Assembly (NCBI GenBank): GCA_027349615.1
Contig: DAIEML010000022.1
Span: forward strand, 1-16,149
DNA: 16,149 nucleotides
Direction of reading: 5' to 3'
Source of the DNA: Ignavibacteriales bacterium
GTDB taxonomy: Bacteria > Bacteroidota > Ignavibacteria > Ignavibacteriales > Ignavibacteriaceae
Made by a program: the position numbers and the translations under genes. Position 1 is the stretch's first letter, and each line of letters starts with the position of its first letter. The notes below the pieces were generated by a model that was not told the DNA's origin, ran no database searches, and worked only from the letters and a program-made list of their open reading frames with translations. Shown in pieces: positions 8,742 to 16,117 of this stretch.

Positions 8742-9047
8742 ATGGAAAAACAGTATAAATCTTTTGAAGAGTTTTATCATTTTTATCTTTCTGAGCATAG
8801 TAATATAATTTGTAGAAGATTACATTTTACCGGCACTGCACTTTTACTTTTTATTTTGTTTTATACTTTGATCAGCACAAATTGGATTTTTCTTATTTCA
8901 TTACCAATTGTTGGATATGGCTTTGCCTGGATTGGACATTTCTTTTATGAAAAAAACAAACCTGCAACTTTTAGATACCCATTCTTTAGTCTAGCCGGCG
9001 ATTTTGTAATGTTTAAAGATATTTTAATTGGGAAAGTTAAAATTTAA
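8742..9047 (+). CDS. DUF962/Mpo1-like small membrane protein
   Basis: The protein has 101 residues; ATG 8742 has AAAGGA (8728-8733) at 8 nt. It matches the DUF962 family pattern: HFYLSEHSN near the N-terminus, RRLHFTGT, two hydrophobic segments (about 30-45 and 49-65), then the diagnostic GYGFAWIGHFFYEKNKPATF and a terminal LAGDFVMFKDIL. The best-studied relative, yeast Mpo1, is an iron-dependent dioxygenase that breaks down 2-hydroxy fatty acids. Its histidines correspond to conserved positions such as H13, H19, H28 and H66 here. Whether bacterial members do the same is inference. The next gene starts 21 nt downstream, so the two are probably co-transcribed. Confidence 0.85.
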   Translation: MEKQYKSFEEFYHFYLSEHSNIICRRLHFTGTALLLFILFYTLISTNWIFLISLPIVGYGFAWIGHFFYEKNKPATFRYPFFSLAGDFVMFKDILIGKVKI

Positions 9048-9068
9048 AATCATAAAATTAATTTATTT

Positions 9069-9389
9069 ATGGACTGGATTATTTTAATAATTGCGGGATT
9101 ATTTGAGTCTGCTTGGGCAATTGGTATGAAATACTCAAATGGATTTACTAAACTTTATCCAAGCATTTTTGTAATTGTTACAATGGCAATCAGCGTGTAT
9201 TTACTTTCTGTTTCAATCAAAACATTACCAGTTGGTTCTGCGTATGCTGTTTGGACGGGAATTGGCGCTGTTGGAACAGCTATATTAGGAATTATTTTAT
9301 TTGGCGAATCAAAAGAATTAATTAGAATTGGATTTATCTTTTTGATTATTGTCGGAATAATTGGTTTAAAGATTTTCTCTGGGAAATAA
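9069..9389 (+). CDS. SMR family transporter of the Gdx/SugE (guanidinium exporter) subtype
   Basis: The protein has 106 residues and four predicted membrane helices (about 2-20, 29-50, 57-79, 84-103), the standard SMR size. The central proton/substrate Glu13 lies in AGLFESAWAIG. KTLPVGSAYAVWTGIGAVG (51-69) matches the Gdx/SugE signature closely, including Trp16, Tyr59 and Trp62, rather than the EmrE multidrug pattern. Characterised Gdx proteins are dual-topology antiparallel dimers exchanging guanidinium for protons in the inner membrane. The spacer to DUF962 is 21 nt and the start has little Shine-Dalgarno, which suggests translation follows on from the upstream gene. No guanidine riboswitch was found upstream of either gene. 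Confidence 0.9.
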   Translation: MDWIILIIAGLFESAWAIGMKYSNGFTKLYPSIFVIVTMAISVYLLSVSIKTLPVGSAYAVWTGIGAVGTAILGIILFGESKELIRIGFIFLIIVGIIGLKIFSGK

Positions 9390-9398
9390 ATTTAGATT

Positions 9399-10049
9399 TT
9401 ATTTTATTTCTTCCCCAATTCTTTTAGCCTGATTAAATAATTCATTAACTAAAATAATCGAACTTGAAAAATTCTTGAATCCTGCTCTCTTCAATCCGTC
9501 TACTGCCCATGTATTGCAAGTATTTAATAAATGGTATTCTCCTTTTGCTTTATAGAACTTCACCGTTCCATTAAAATGCTCACTCAAAAGAATTGATTTA
9601 TTCGTTTTATCTAAAAGATAAGTTTCATGAATATAACTGCAAAGTGAATCTAGTTGTTCTTTATCAATTCTTATTTCAATAGCCCGGTCGGATAGACCAA
9701 TATATTGATCGATAGATAAATTAAATGCAAAAACTCAAATCGTACTAGATGTTGGAATAAATAATGCGCGTGCAGCTAACAAAATATTGAAACCCGAATG
9801 TTGATAGAATTTTTCGTCGCCCCAGCCAACATCCACATAATTATAATTTTTAAATTGAGTAATTTCAGGCCACGTAGTTGTGTCTACCTGATTTCTTTGT
9901 AAGACAAGGCCTATATGCCATCTTTGTTTAACCAGCCAAATTTTATTGTCTTTATTTTCACCTTTTGGAAGTGAAAAAAGGGAGATTGGAATTGATATGA
10001 CGATAAAAATCCGACTTAAATTATTCAATATTTTATTTTTTCGTTTCAA
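9399..10049 (-). pseudogene. DUF2459 (TIGR02117-like) gene interrupted by an in-frame TGA, no ATG start
   Basis: Reading the minus strand, one frame runs from a TTG at 10049 to a TAA at 9399-9401, broken only by a TGA at 9735-9737 (codon 105 of 216). Both halves belong to the same family. Before the stop are an N-terminal hydrophobic segment (about 10-28), WHIGLVL (44-50), VGWGDEKFY (74-82) and ALFIPTSS. After it come IEIRIDKEQL, the conserved YHLLNTCNTW (172-181) and a helical C-terminus. Total length suits a complete DUF2459 protein. There is no in-frame ATG anywhere: the only Met is the TTG start, and the nearest Shine-Dalgarno-like AAGGA is ~22 nt away. An upstream ATG (10080) is in another frame and stops after 15 codons. 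A stop plus a missing start argue for decay; readthrough or a sequence error remain possible. TGA is a normal stop in neighbouring genes, so the genetic code is not altered. Family function is unknown to me. Confidence 0.8.
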
Positions 10050-10134
10050 AGAAAATTCTAAAAATAATTTTCCTTTTCATATAAAATAAAATAAATTTAT
10101 TTGTAATATGTAAGATAATTGGAAAAGTTTAATA

Positions 10135-10605
10135 ATGACTGAAATAGTAAGTGCCGGATTGTTAATGTATTCATTCAAAAATAACGAGCTTCAAGTTTTT
10201 CTTGTGCATCCGGGAGGCCCATATTTTGAGAAAAAAGACGATGGTTATTGGGGGATTCCAAAAGGCTTAAAAGAACCAAATGAAGAGCTTTTAGATACGG
10301 CAATAAGAGAGTTTCTAGAAGAAACCGGCATTACACCTTACGGAGGTTTTATTCCACTAAGTTCAGTTAAACAAAAAAATGGTAAAGTTGTTTACGCTTG
10401 GGCTTTTATGTCTGAGAATGTAAATCAAATTCATTTGAGCAGCAATACTTTCGAAATCGAATGGCCGCCTCATTCTGGATTTAAAAAGAAATTTCCTGAA
10501 ATAGACAAAGGACAATTTTTTAATATTGTTGAAGCAAAGGAAAAAATAAATGAAGCTCAAATTGAATTTTTATCAAAACTTGAAAAGTATTTAAAAACAA
10601 TTTAA
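10135..10605 (+). CDS. NUDIX hydrolase (COG4119-like predicted NTP pyrophosphohydrolase)
   Basis: The protein has 156 residues. The Nudix box GX5EX7REXXEEXGI is complete: Gly44, Glu50, Arg58-Glu59, Glu62-Glu63 and Gly65-Ile66, so Mg-dependent hydrolysis of a nucleoside-diphosphate-linked substrate is expected. The flanking patterns SAGLLMY, VHPGGPYFEKKDDGYWGIPKG and the later EWPPHSG...FPEIDKGQFF are typical, from memory, of the COG4119 predicted NTP pyrophosphohydrolase group; the true substrate is not known. ATG 10135 is weakly supported by GGAAAAG about 7-13 nt upstream. The gene is divergent from the DUF2459 remnant and lies 28 nt before the asparaginase gene, probably in one transcript with it. 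Confidence 0.92.
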   Translation: MTEIVSAGLLMYSFKNNELQVFLVHPGGPYFEKKDDGYWGIPKGLKEPNEELLDTAIREFLEETGITPYGGFIPLSSVKQKNGKVVYAWAFMSENVNQIHLSSNTFEIEWPPHSGFKKKFPEIDKGQFFNIVEAKEKINEAQIEFLSKLEKYLKTI

Positions 10606-10633
10606 AATTTTAGAAAGCTCTAGGAGAATTAGA

Positions 10634-11617
10634 ATGAAGAATATTCCCAATTACATTTATTTATTAGTAATAATATTTTTATTACAAAATATTATTCTTG
10701 CTCAAAATAATTCAGCTGTCCGGTCAAATAAATACACAATTGTTATCCATGGTGGTGCTGGAACAATTAGTAAATCATTACCAGATTCAGTTAAGAAAGC
10801 TTATATAGAATCTTTATCACATGCACTTCAAATTGGAAAAGATATTTTAGCTAATGGCGAAACAAGTTTAGATGCAGTTGAAAAAGTAATAAATTATTTT
10901 GAAACAGATCCAAAGTTTAATGCTGGCATTGGTGCTGTTTATACTTCCGATGGTACACATGAAATGGATGCGGCAATTATGGATGGCCGCGACCTTTCTT
11001 GCGGCGCAGTTGCTGGTGTTGAGCATGTACCCCATCCAATTTCTTTAGCAAGATTAGTTATGGAAAAAACTCCGCATATATTACTTGCTTATGATGGCGC
11101 AGAAAAGTTTGCTCAGAAAATGGGAGTAAAATTGGTTCCGCCCGAATATTTTGATACTCCAGAACGGTATAAACAATGGCAGGATTATAAGAAAAAACTT
11201 GAAGAGGGAAATCATGGAACTGTTGGTTGCGTAGCGCTTGATGAATATGGAAATCTTGCTGCCGGAACTTCCACCGGAGGAATGACAAATAAAATGCCTG
11301 GAAGAATTGGAGATTCACCTTTAATTGGAGATGGAACTTATGCTAATAATAAAACTTGTGCAGTCTCCTGCACCGGATGGGGAGAGAAATTTATAAAACA
11401 TACTATTGCATTCAACGTTTCTGCATTAATGGAATACAAAAAGTTATCTCTTAAACAAGCTGTTGATGAATTGATATATAATCAATTACAGCCGAATGAT
11501 GGCGGATTAATTGCTGTTGATAAAAAAGGGAATTACGCTATGCCTTTTAATACTTCCGGAATGTTTAGAGGAGTTGCAACTTCAAGCGGAAAATTTGAAG
11601 TGATGATATGGAAATAA
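10634..11617 (+). CDS. Secreted isoaspartyl peptidase / plant-type L-asparaginase (Ntn hydrolase)
   Basis: The protein has 327 residues; ATG 10634 has AGGAGA (10622-10627) at 6 nt. A signal peptide is clear: MKNIPN then a hydrophobic core at about 8-22 and a likely cleavage after ILA or AQ (about 23-24), so the mature enzyme is periplasmic or secreted. The Ntn-hydrolase pattern is intact: HGGAGT (39-44), FNAGIGAVYTSDG (95-107), and the autocleavage site HG|T with nucleophile Thr196 in GNHGTVGCVALD. TSTGGMTNK follows, as does GRIGDSPLIGDGTYA with Arg224 and Asp227. Self-cleavage would yield an alpha chain to 195 and a beta chain from 196. The family hydrolyses isoaspartyl dipeptides and L-asparagine, and it could also act on glycosylasparagine. 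Only 28 nt separate it from the NUDIX gene. Confidence 0.93.
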   Translation: MKNIPNYIYLLVIIFLLQNIILAQNNSAVRSNKYTIVIHGGAGTISKSLPDSVKKAYIESLSHALQIGKDILANGETSLDAVEKVINYFETDPKFNAGIGAVYTSDGTHEMDAAIMDGRDLSCGAVAGVEHVPHPISLARLVMEKTPHILLAYDGAEKFAQKMGVKLVPPEYFDTPERYKQWQDYKKKLEEGNHGTVGCVALDEYGNLAAGTSTGGMTNKMPGRIGDSPLIGDGTYANNKTCAVSCTGWGEKFIKHTIAFNVSALMEYKKLSLKQAVDELIYNQLQPNDGGLIAVDKKGNYAMPFNTSGMFRGVATSSGKFEVMIWK

Positions 11618-11718
11618 ATAACTTGTTTATCAATTCGTAACGAAGGTCATAAAACTTAAGTTGCTCGAATTTTATTTTACCTAATAAAAATAATCGAGGT
11701 TTATTATAGGAGTCTGTT

Positions 11719-12231
11719 ATGAACCGACCAAAGCCAGGAGACTATATTCCATATTATGATAATTATATCAGTAAAATTGAAGGTAATGATGCAATTAAAG
11801 TTTTTGAAGAACAACTGAATAATACTTTTAAACTTATTAATAGTATACCGGAATCGAAAGGTAAATTCTCTTATGCTGAAGGCAAGTGGTCTATAAAAGA
11901 AGTAATCGGTCATATCATTGATACTGAAAGAGTTTTTGCATATAGAGCATTATGCATTGCAAGAGGAGAGAAAAAATCTCTTCCCGGATTTGAACAAGAT
12001 GATTATATCCAAACTGCGGGTTTTAATTATAGAAAAATTTCTGATCTCGCTAATGAATATAAAAAAGTAAGAGAAGCTAATATTTTATTGTTCAAAAGCT
12101 TTGATGAAAATGCGTTGAATAGAAGAGGTCTTGCAAACAATAATGAAATTACTGTCAATGCAATATTATTTATAATTGCCGGCCATGAAAATCATCATTT
12201 AGATATTATGAAGGCTAAATATCTGAATTAG
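11719..12231 (+). CDS. DinB/YfiT-fold putative metal-dependent protein
   Basis: The protein has 170 residues; ATG 11719 has AGGAG (11708-11712) at 6 nt. The four-helix DinB pattern is recognisable: GKWSIKEVIGHIIDTERVFAYRAL (55-78) gives the first metal ligand His65. The C-terminal AGHENHHLDIMKAKYL gives His156 and His160 in HxxxH arrangement, so the three-histidine metal site is complete. Relatives include thiol (bacillithiol) S-transferases and uncharacterised damage-induced proteins; the substrate here is unknown. There is no signal peptide, so it is cytoplasmic. It sits 101 nt after the asparaginase and converges on waaA with only 13 nt between stops, with no terminator hairpin visible. 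Confidence 0.87.
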   Translation: MNRPKPGDYIPYYDNYISKIEGNDAIKVFEEQLNNTFKLINSIPESKGKFSYAEGKWSIKEVIGHIIDTERVFAYRALCIARGEKKSLPGFEQDDYIQTAGFNYRKISDLANEYKKVREANILLFKSFDENALNRRGLANNNEITVNAILFIIAGHENHHLDIMKAKYLN

Positions 12232-12244
12232 AATATTGGAATGA

Positions 12245-13522
12245 TTAAAAAATTTTCTGAATCTCTTTGACTATTTTTTCAGTTGCACCTAAATTTTTCT
12301 GCACATAGTTTGATGAAATTTTACCTTTTAATTCCCGGTATTCTTCATTAATAAAAAGCTTTCTTAACTGCCTATAAGCTTCTTGTTTATTTCGAATTAG
12401 AATTCCTCCACCAAGCTTTAAAAGCTGTTGTGTTTCTTGTGAGTTTTCAATCTTTGGTCCAAACATTACAGGGATACCATAAACAGCGGCTTCAAGAACA
12501 TTATGAATTCCTTGTTTAAAACTTCCACCAACATAAGCTGCATGCGCATAAGTATAAAGTGTAAGTAAAATTCCAATTGAATCAATAATAATTATTCTTT
12601 CATCTTTATAATTGTTTAGGAATGAAAAACGTATTGTTTTTAGCTTGCCATTAAATTCGTTTTCAATTTTTTCCAGATGGATTAAAGTTGGTTCGTGCGG
12701 AGCTATAATAAATATTACATCCTTATCGTACTTTGAAAGTGTAATAAATGCTGGTAAAATATTTTCCTCATCAGCCTCCCAAGTACTCCCGGCAACAAAT
12801 ATTTTTTTATCTTTTAGTAAATCATCTTTGATGAGGTTTCTAGCTTTTGCATTTAAACTTCTTGTGTATACACGATCAAATCTTGTATCACCAACTGCAT
12901 TTAATTGTTTATGAGAACATCCAAATAATTTAAAGCCATTAGAATCTGCTTCGGATACAGTTAGAATTCTAGTAATATCTTTGAATAAAATTTTATGAAA
13001 ATTTTTTATTAATGTAAACTTCCTCAATGAATTATTTTTCATTGTTGCATCAACAATAAAACACGGCACTTCTAAATCTTTCATCGCCCAAACCATATTT
13101 GGCCAATAGTCGTAGCGCATCATAATAGCAAGGCTAGGGTGAACAATTTGAATAAATCGTTTTGCATTTGAATAAGTATCAAAAGGAATATAAGAAATCA
13201 AATCAGCATTCGGATATTTTCTAGAATTTTCATAACCAGACGGAGAAAAGAAAGTAACTAGGATATTAATTTTATTATCTTTTCTTAACTCTTCAATAAT
13301 TGGTTTTGCTTGTTCAAATTCTCCGAGAGATGATGAATGAAACCAAATTAATTTTTTTGATTTGTCAAGCGCCGCAGCGTTAAGTATCAATTCTTCAAAA
13401 ATTCTTTTCCTTCCATTTACTCCTCTTTTAACTTTTTTATCAAAGAACTTTGCTGAATGGATCAAAAGATATAAGCATGGTATCACAATTGAATTATATA
13501 TAAAAAACCAAATTTTTTTCAT
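12245..13522 (-). CDS. waaA: 3-deoxy-D-manno-octulosonic acid (Kdo) transferase
   Basis: The protein has 425 residues, the usual size for WaaA/KdtA, which transfers Kdo from CMP-Kdo onto the lipid A precursor at the inner membrane. An N-terminal hydrophobic anchor (about 4-22) is followed by RGVNGRKR. The catalytic Glu68 lies in WFHSSSLGEFEQAKP. The C-terminal GT-B domain shows VAGSTWEADEE (243-253), IIAPHEP (272-278) and YVGGSFKQGIHNVLEAAVYGIPVMFGP (330-356), the nucleotide-sugar binding signature. The start codon shares one base with the stop of the upstream GT9 gene (TAATG on the minus strand), so translation is coupled. Whether it adds one Kdo or two cannot be told. Its alternative name is kdtA. 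Confidence 0.95.
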   Translation of the reverse strand: MKKIWFFIYNSIVIPCLYLLIHSAKFFDKKVKRGVNGRKRIFEELILNAAALDKSKKLIWFHSSSLGEFEQAKPIIEELRKDNKINILVTFFSPSGYENSRKYPNADLISYIPFDTYSNAKRFIQIVHPSLAIMMRYDYWPNMVWAMKDLEVPCFIVDATMKNNSLRKFTLIKNFHKILFKDITRILTVSEADSNGFKLFGCSHKQLNAVGDTRFDRVYTRSLNAKARNLIKDDLLKDKKIFVAGSTWEADEENILPAFITLSKYDKDVIFIIAPHEPTLIHLEKIENEFNGKLKTIRFSFLNNYKDERIIIIDSIGILLTLYTYAHAAYVGGSFKQGIHNVLEAAVYGIPVMFGPKIENSQETQQLLKLGGGILIRNKQEAYRQLRKLFINEEYRELKGKISSNYVQKNLGATEKIVKEIQKIF

Positions 13523-14514
13523 TAATTACTCAAAAGAAGTTTAAGTTTTTCTAATGCAGTTTGTGGAGTAAGTTCAAGCATACATTTAAAATGTTTTTTG
13601 GGACACTTGTCCTTTCCAATATGAGTGCATGGACGGCAATTTAGTTTAATATTTTCATAAATAATATTTTCACAATTATATGGCGTAAATCCAAATTCTT
13701 TTACAGTTGAACCAAAAAATGCAAGCAATGGGACTTTGAGTGCACTCGCCACATGCATTAAACCAGAATCATTACAAACTAAAGCTGAACATTGCTTCAT
13801 GTTTACAGAAGTTTTATAAAGATTATTGCTATTGCAAAGATTTATAGAACTAGGAATCTTATTTGAAATTTCATAACATATTTGGAGATCGCTCTCACCA
13901 CCGAAAAGTACAACTTGAAATCCTTCGGATGTTAATTTATTTCCCAATTCAATAAAATTGTCTTTTGGCCAAATTTTAGTAAAATGTCTGGAACCCGGTG
14001 CAAAGCCAATTATTTTTTTTTCTTCGTATAGCTCAGGTTTTATATTGCTCGGAAAAAATAAATCTAAACCTTCATCGTCTAATTTAAAATTATCTAATGA
14101 CTCTGAATATCTGACCGGTATTTGAGGTGCATTTTTCAATCTATTAATTTTAAATTTAACAAGTAAAAATTTGTCAATAGTCCTTTTGTTAAACTTAATC
14201 AAAGGAGATTTAATTTTTTTTCTTATCCCGGCTGATCTAAAATTATTTTGAAGGTCAATTACCAAATCATACTTTTGCATTTCTAATTGAGCACGAAATC
14301 TTTCTTTCTCATTTATATCATTTGAATATTCAATAACTTTGGAAAGATATGGATTGAATTTCAACAAATCTTTGTATTCTTCTTTAAGAATAAAATCAAT
14401 CTTTATCTCAGGATATTTTTTCTTAATTGAACGCACGAGAGGAGTGGTCAAAAGAATATCGCCCAAAGAGCTAAGTCTTATTATAAGAAGGTTTTTAACC
14501 TTTGTTAAGTTCAA
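13522..14514 (-). CDS. Glycosyltransferase family 9 (LPS heptosyltransferase type)
   Basis: The protein has about 330 residues. The start is uncertain: the frame opens after a TAA with no ATG, and TTG at 14514 is the best candidate, placing the family N-terminus LLIIRLSSLGDILLTTPLVR at 9-28. Family marks are the catalytic-type Asp19 in SSLGD, APGSRHFTKIWP (172-183), and VCNDSGLMHVASAL (246-259). A conserved Cys cluster follows, C293, C296, C304 and C311, in NCRPCTHIGKDKCPKKHFKCM. These resemble WaaC/WaaF/WaaQ-type transferases that extend the LPS inner core from an ADP-heptose donor; which acceptor is used cannot be read. It overlaps waaA by one base (TAATG), supporting a shared role in core assembly. 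Confidence 0.9.
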   Translation of the reverse strand: MNLTKVKNLLIIRLSSLGDILLTTPLVRSIKKKYPEIKIDFILKEEYKDLLKFNPYLSKVIEYSNDINEKERFRAQLEMQKYDLVIDLQNNFRSAGIRKKIKSPLIKFNKRTIDKFLLVKFKINRLKNAPQIPVRYSESLDNFKLDDEGLDLFFPSNIKPELYEEKKIIGFAPGSRHFTKIWPKDNFIELGNKLTSEGFQVVLFGGESDLQICYEISNKIPSSINLCNSNNLYKTSVNMKQCSALVCNDSGLMHVASALKVPLLAFFGSTVKEFGFTPYNCENIIYENIKLNCRPCTHIGKDKCPKKHFKCMLELTPQTALEKLKLLLSN

Positions 14515-14643
14515 AAAAATATGTATCCAAAAATTCTTTTAAATTCTGGACTAATTTACTTATTTCAATTTATTACTTCCACTTAAAAGTTGCAGATTTC
14601 GAGCTTCTAAAGTATTTTTGTGAGAAAATATAAGGGAATTATA

Positions 14644-14916
14644 ATGTCATCATCAACACCTCCGGGAGTAAAAAAATTTCCGGAAGATTCTATTGAAAAA
14701 AGCGTATATAAAATTGTAGAAAGTTTAAGTGAATTTTTACCAATCGTAAACGACCGCAATCGGTTAGGCTTTTCTCTTTATAAATATGTAATTGGAGAAG
14801 GCGACGAACCTTTAGAAACTCTTAAAAATGCAAAAGTTCAAATTAAAGGAATTTCTATAGAGGAACTTGCTAAAAAAATTTCTTCGGAAATTGTGCATAT
14901 AAAAAAAAGTAAATAA
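14644..14916 (+). CDS. Hypothetical 90-residue protein
   Basis: I do not recognise this family. ATG 14644 is chosen because AAGGGA (14632-14637) lies 6 nt upstream; the in-frame GTG at 14620 has no such site. It is a soluble, mixed-charge protein with no signal peptide, membrane segment or cysteine. The N-terminal tail SSSTPPGVKKFPED looks disordered. Two probable amphipathic helices follow (about 15-35, DSIEKSVYKIVESLSEFLP, and about 72-86, IEELAKKISSEIVHI), around a central RNRLGFSLYKYVIGEGDEPLETL. The ribosome site, codon use like its neighbours and its own intergenic leader support a real gene. It is divergent from the GT9 gene and convergent with fbp. Confidence 0.7.
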   Translation: MSSSTPPGVKKFPEDSIEKSVYKIVESLSEFLPIVNDRNRLGFSLYKYVIGEGDEPLETLKNAKVQIKGISIEELAKKISSEIVHIKKSK

Positions 14917-14988
14917 TCTTTTAACACCTTTAAATCTAATTTTGGATAATTATAACATTCAAAATTTTTATCAATTCAAAAAGTATTC

Positions 14989-15037
14989 GTTTAACTGCTA
15001 AACTGATTAGTAACTTAAATCAATTTATCAGTTAAAC
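14989..15037. repeat. Inverted-repeat cluster between convergent hypothetical gene and fbp
   Basis: GTTTAACTG (14989-14997) is the perfect complement of CAGTTAAAC (15029-15037). A second arm AACTGAT (15001-15007) is complementary to ATCAGTT (15027-15033), which overlaps the same right arm, so two mutually exclusive hairpins are possible. A related CAGTTAAG lies at 15071-15078 across the fbp stop. On the minus strand, TTTTT (14978-14982) follows the outer stem after 6 nt, so it could be a weak fbp terminator. Confidence 0.5.
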
Positions 15038-15073
15038 TATTTATTATAATTACTACCTAATTTTAAACTTCAG

Positions 15074-16117
15074 TTAAGATTTATTACTTAAATAAATTTC
15101 GCTATTCACTTCTTCTTTAGCCATAAATTCTTCCACTTTCAATACATCTTCTTCACTGCCTATAAATATTGGTGTTTTTTCATGAAGATATTTAGGCTGA
15201 ATCTCTAATATTCTATTCTTGCCGTTTGTTGAGCGTCCGCCTGCTGCTTCAATAATAAATGACATTGGATTGCATTCATACATCAATCTTAATTTGCCAT
15301 TAGGATGGCGATGATCTGCTGGATACATAAATATTCCGCCGTACAATAGATTGCGGTGAATATCGGCAACCATCGATCCAACATATCTAGTAGAATATGG
15401 TCTTCCAGTTTTCACATCTTCTTCTTGAAGATATTTTATGTATTTTTTTAATCCAGGATGCCAATACAAATAATTACCTTCATTAAGTGAATAGATTGTC
15501 GATTTTTTCGGTATGCGAATATTTTCGTGAGAAAGTAAAAACTCGCCAAATGAAGGATCAAGAGTAAAACCATGGACTCCTTCTCCGGCTGTGTAAACGA
15601 AAATCGTACTTGAGCCGTAAACAATATAACCGGCAGCAACTTGATTAAAACCTTGCTGCAAGCAGTCTTCGATGGTTCCTGGGTTTCCGTCAGGAGAAAT
15701 TCTTCTATAAATTGAAAAAATTGTTCCGATTGAAATGTTTGCATCTATGTTTGAAGAACCATCAAGCGGATCAAAAAGAAGAACATATTTTCCAACTTTG
15801 TAAGGTGAAGGAATATGAATAATATCTTCTTCTTCTTCGGATGCCATTACGCAAAGATGTCCGCCGTGGTCCATCGCGCGAATGATCATATCGTGAGCAA
15901 ACATATCAAGTTTTTTCACTTTTTCACCATGAACATTATTGTCGCCGGTGAAGCCGAGAATATCAACAAGGCCGGCTTTATTTACTTCAAGTGAAATAAC
16001 TTTTGCAGCTAAGGAAAGATCAGAAAGAAGTTTTGAAAGTTCACCGGTAGCTTCCGGGTGTTTTTTTTCGCCTTCAATTATGTGTCGGGCTAAAGTCATA
16101 AACCGTACTTTTGGCAT
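15074..16117 (-). CDS. fbp: Fructose-1,6-bisphosphatase, class I
   Basis: The protein has 347 residues, typical for class I FBPase, which hydrolyses fructose 1,6-bisphosphate to fructose 6-phosphate in gluconeogenesis and the pentose cycle. ATG 16117 is supported by AAAGGAG (16124-16130 on the minus strand) at 6 nt. Metal-site motifs are intact: the acidic run in ASEEEEDII (Glu94-97), [11 protein letters not shown] with Asp116 and Asp119 (115-125), and Glu281 in [15 protein letters not shown]. Substrate-binding regions LNEGN (211-215), [17 protein letters not shown] (245-261) and KLRLMY (275-280) are present. Like PEP carboxykinase in this window it acts in the gluconeogenic direction. About 32 nt of its leader is visible before the window ends, so its promoter lies outside. 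Confidence 0.97.
   Translation of the reverse strand: MPKVRFMTLARHIIEGEKKHPEATGELSKLLSDLSLAAKVISLEVNKAGLVDILGFTGDNNVHGEKVKKLDMFAHDMIIRAMDHGGHLCVMASEEEEDIIHIPSPYKVGKYVLLFDPLDGSSNIDANISIGTIFSIYRRISPDGNPGTIEDCLQQGFNQVAAGYIVYGSSTIFVYTAGEGVHGFTLDPSFGEFLLSHENIRIPKKSTIYSLNEGNYLYWHPGLKKYIKYLQEEDVKTGRPYSTRYVGSMVADIHRNLLYGGIFMYPADHRHPNGKLRLMYECNPMSFIIEAAGGRSTNGKNRILEIQPKYLHEKTPIFIGSEEDVLKVEEFMAKEEVNSEIYLSNKS

Noticed and set aside
9381..9414. Hairpin GGGAAATAAA / TTTATTTCTTCCC between the Gdx gene and the DUF2459 remnant
   Set aside because: It has a three-base bulge and no T-run on either strand, so it is not supported as a bidirectional terminator.
9690..9737. Selenocysteine insertion at the TGA in the DUF2459 gene
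   Set aside because: A small hairpin (GATCAA TATA TTGGTC on the minus strand) lies about 25 nt after the TGA, but its TATA loop lacks the G expected in a bacterial SECIS loop, the position is not known to me as Cys/Sec in the family, and the gene also lacks a start. Decay is simpler.
11634..11644. Palindrome TTCGT-A-ACGAA upstream of the DinB gene
   Set aside because: Only 5-bp arms and no second copy nearby; expected by chance at this length scale.
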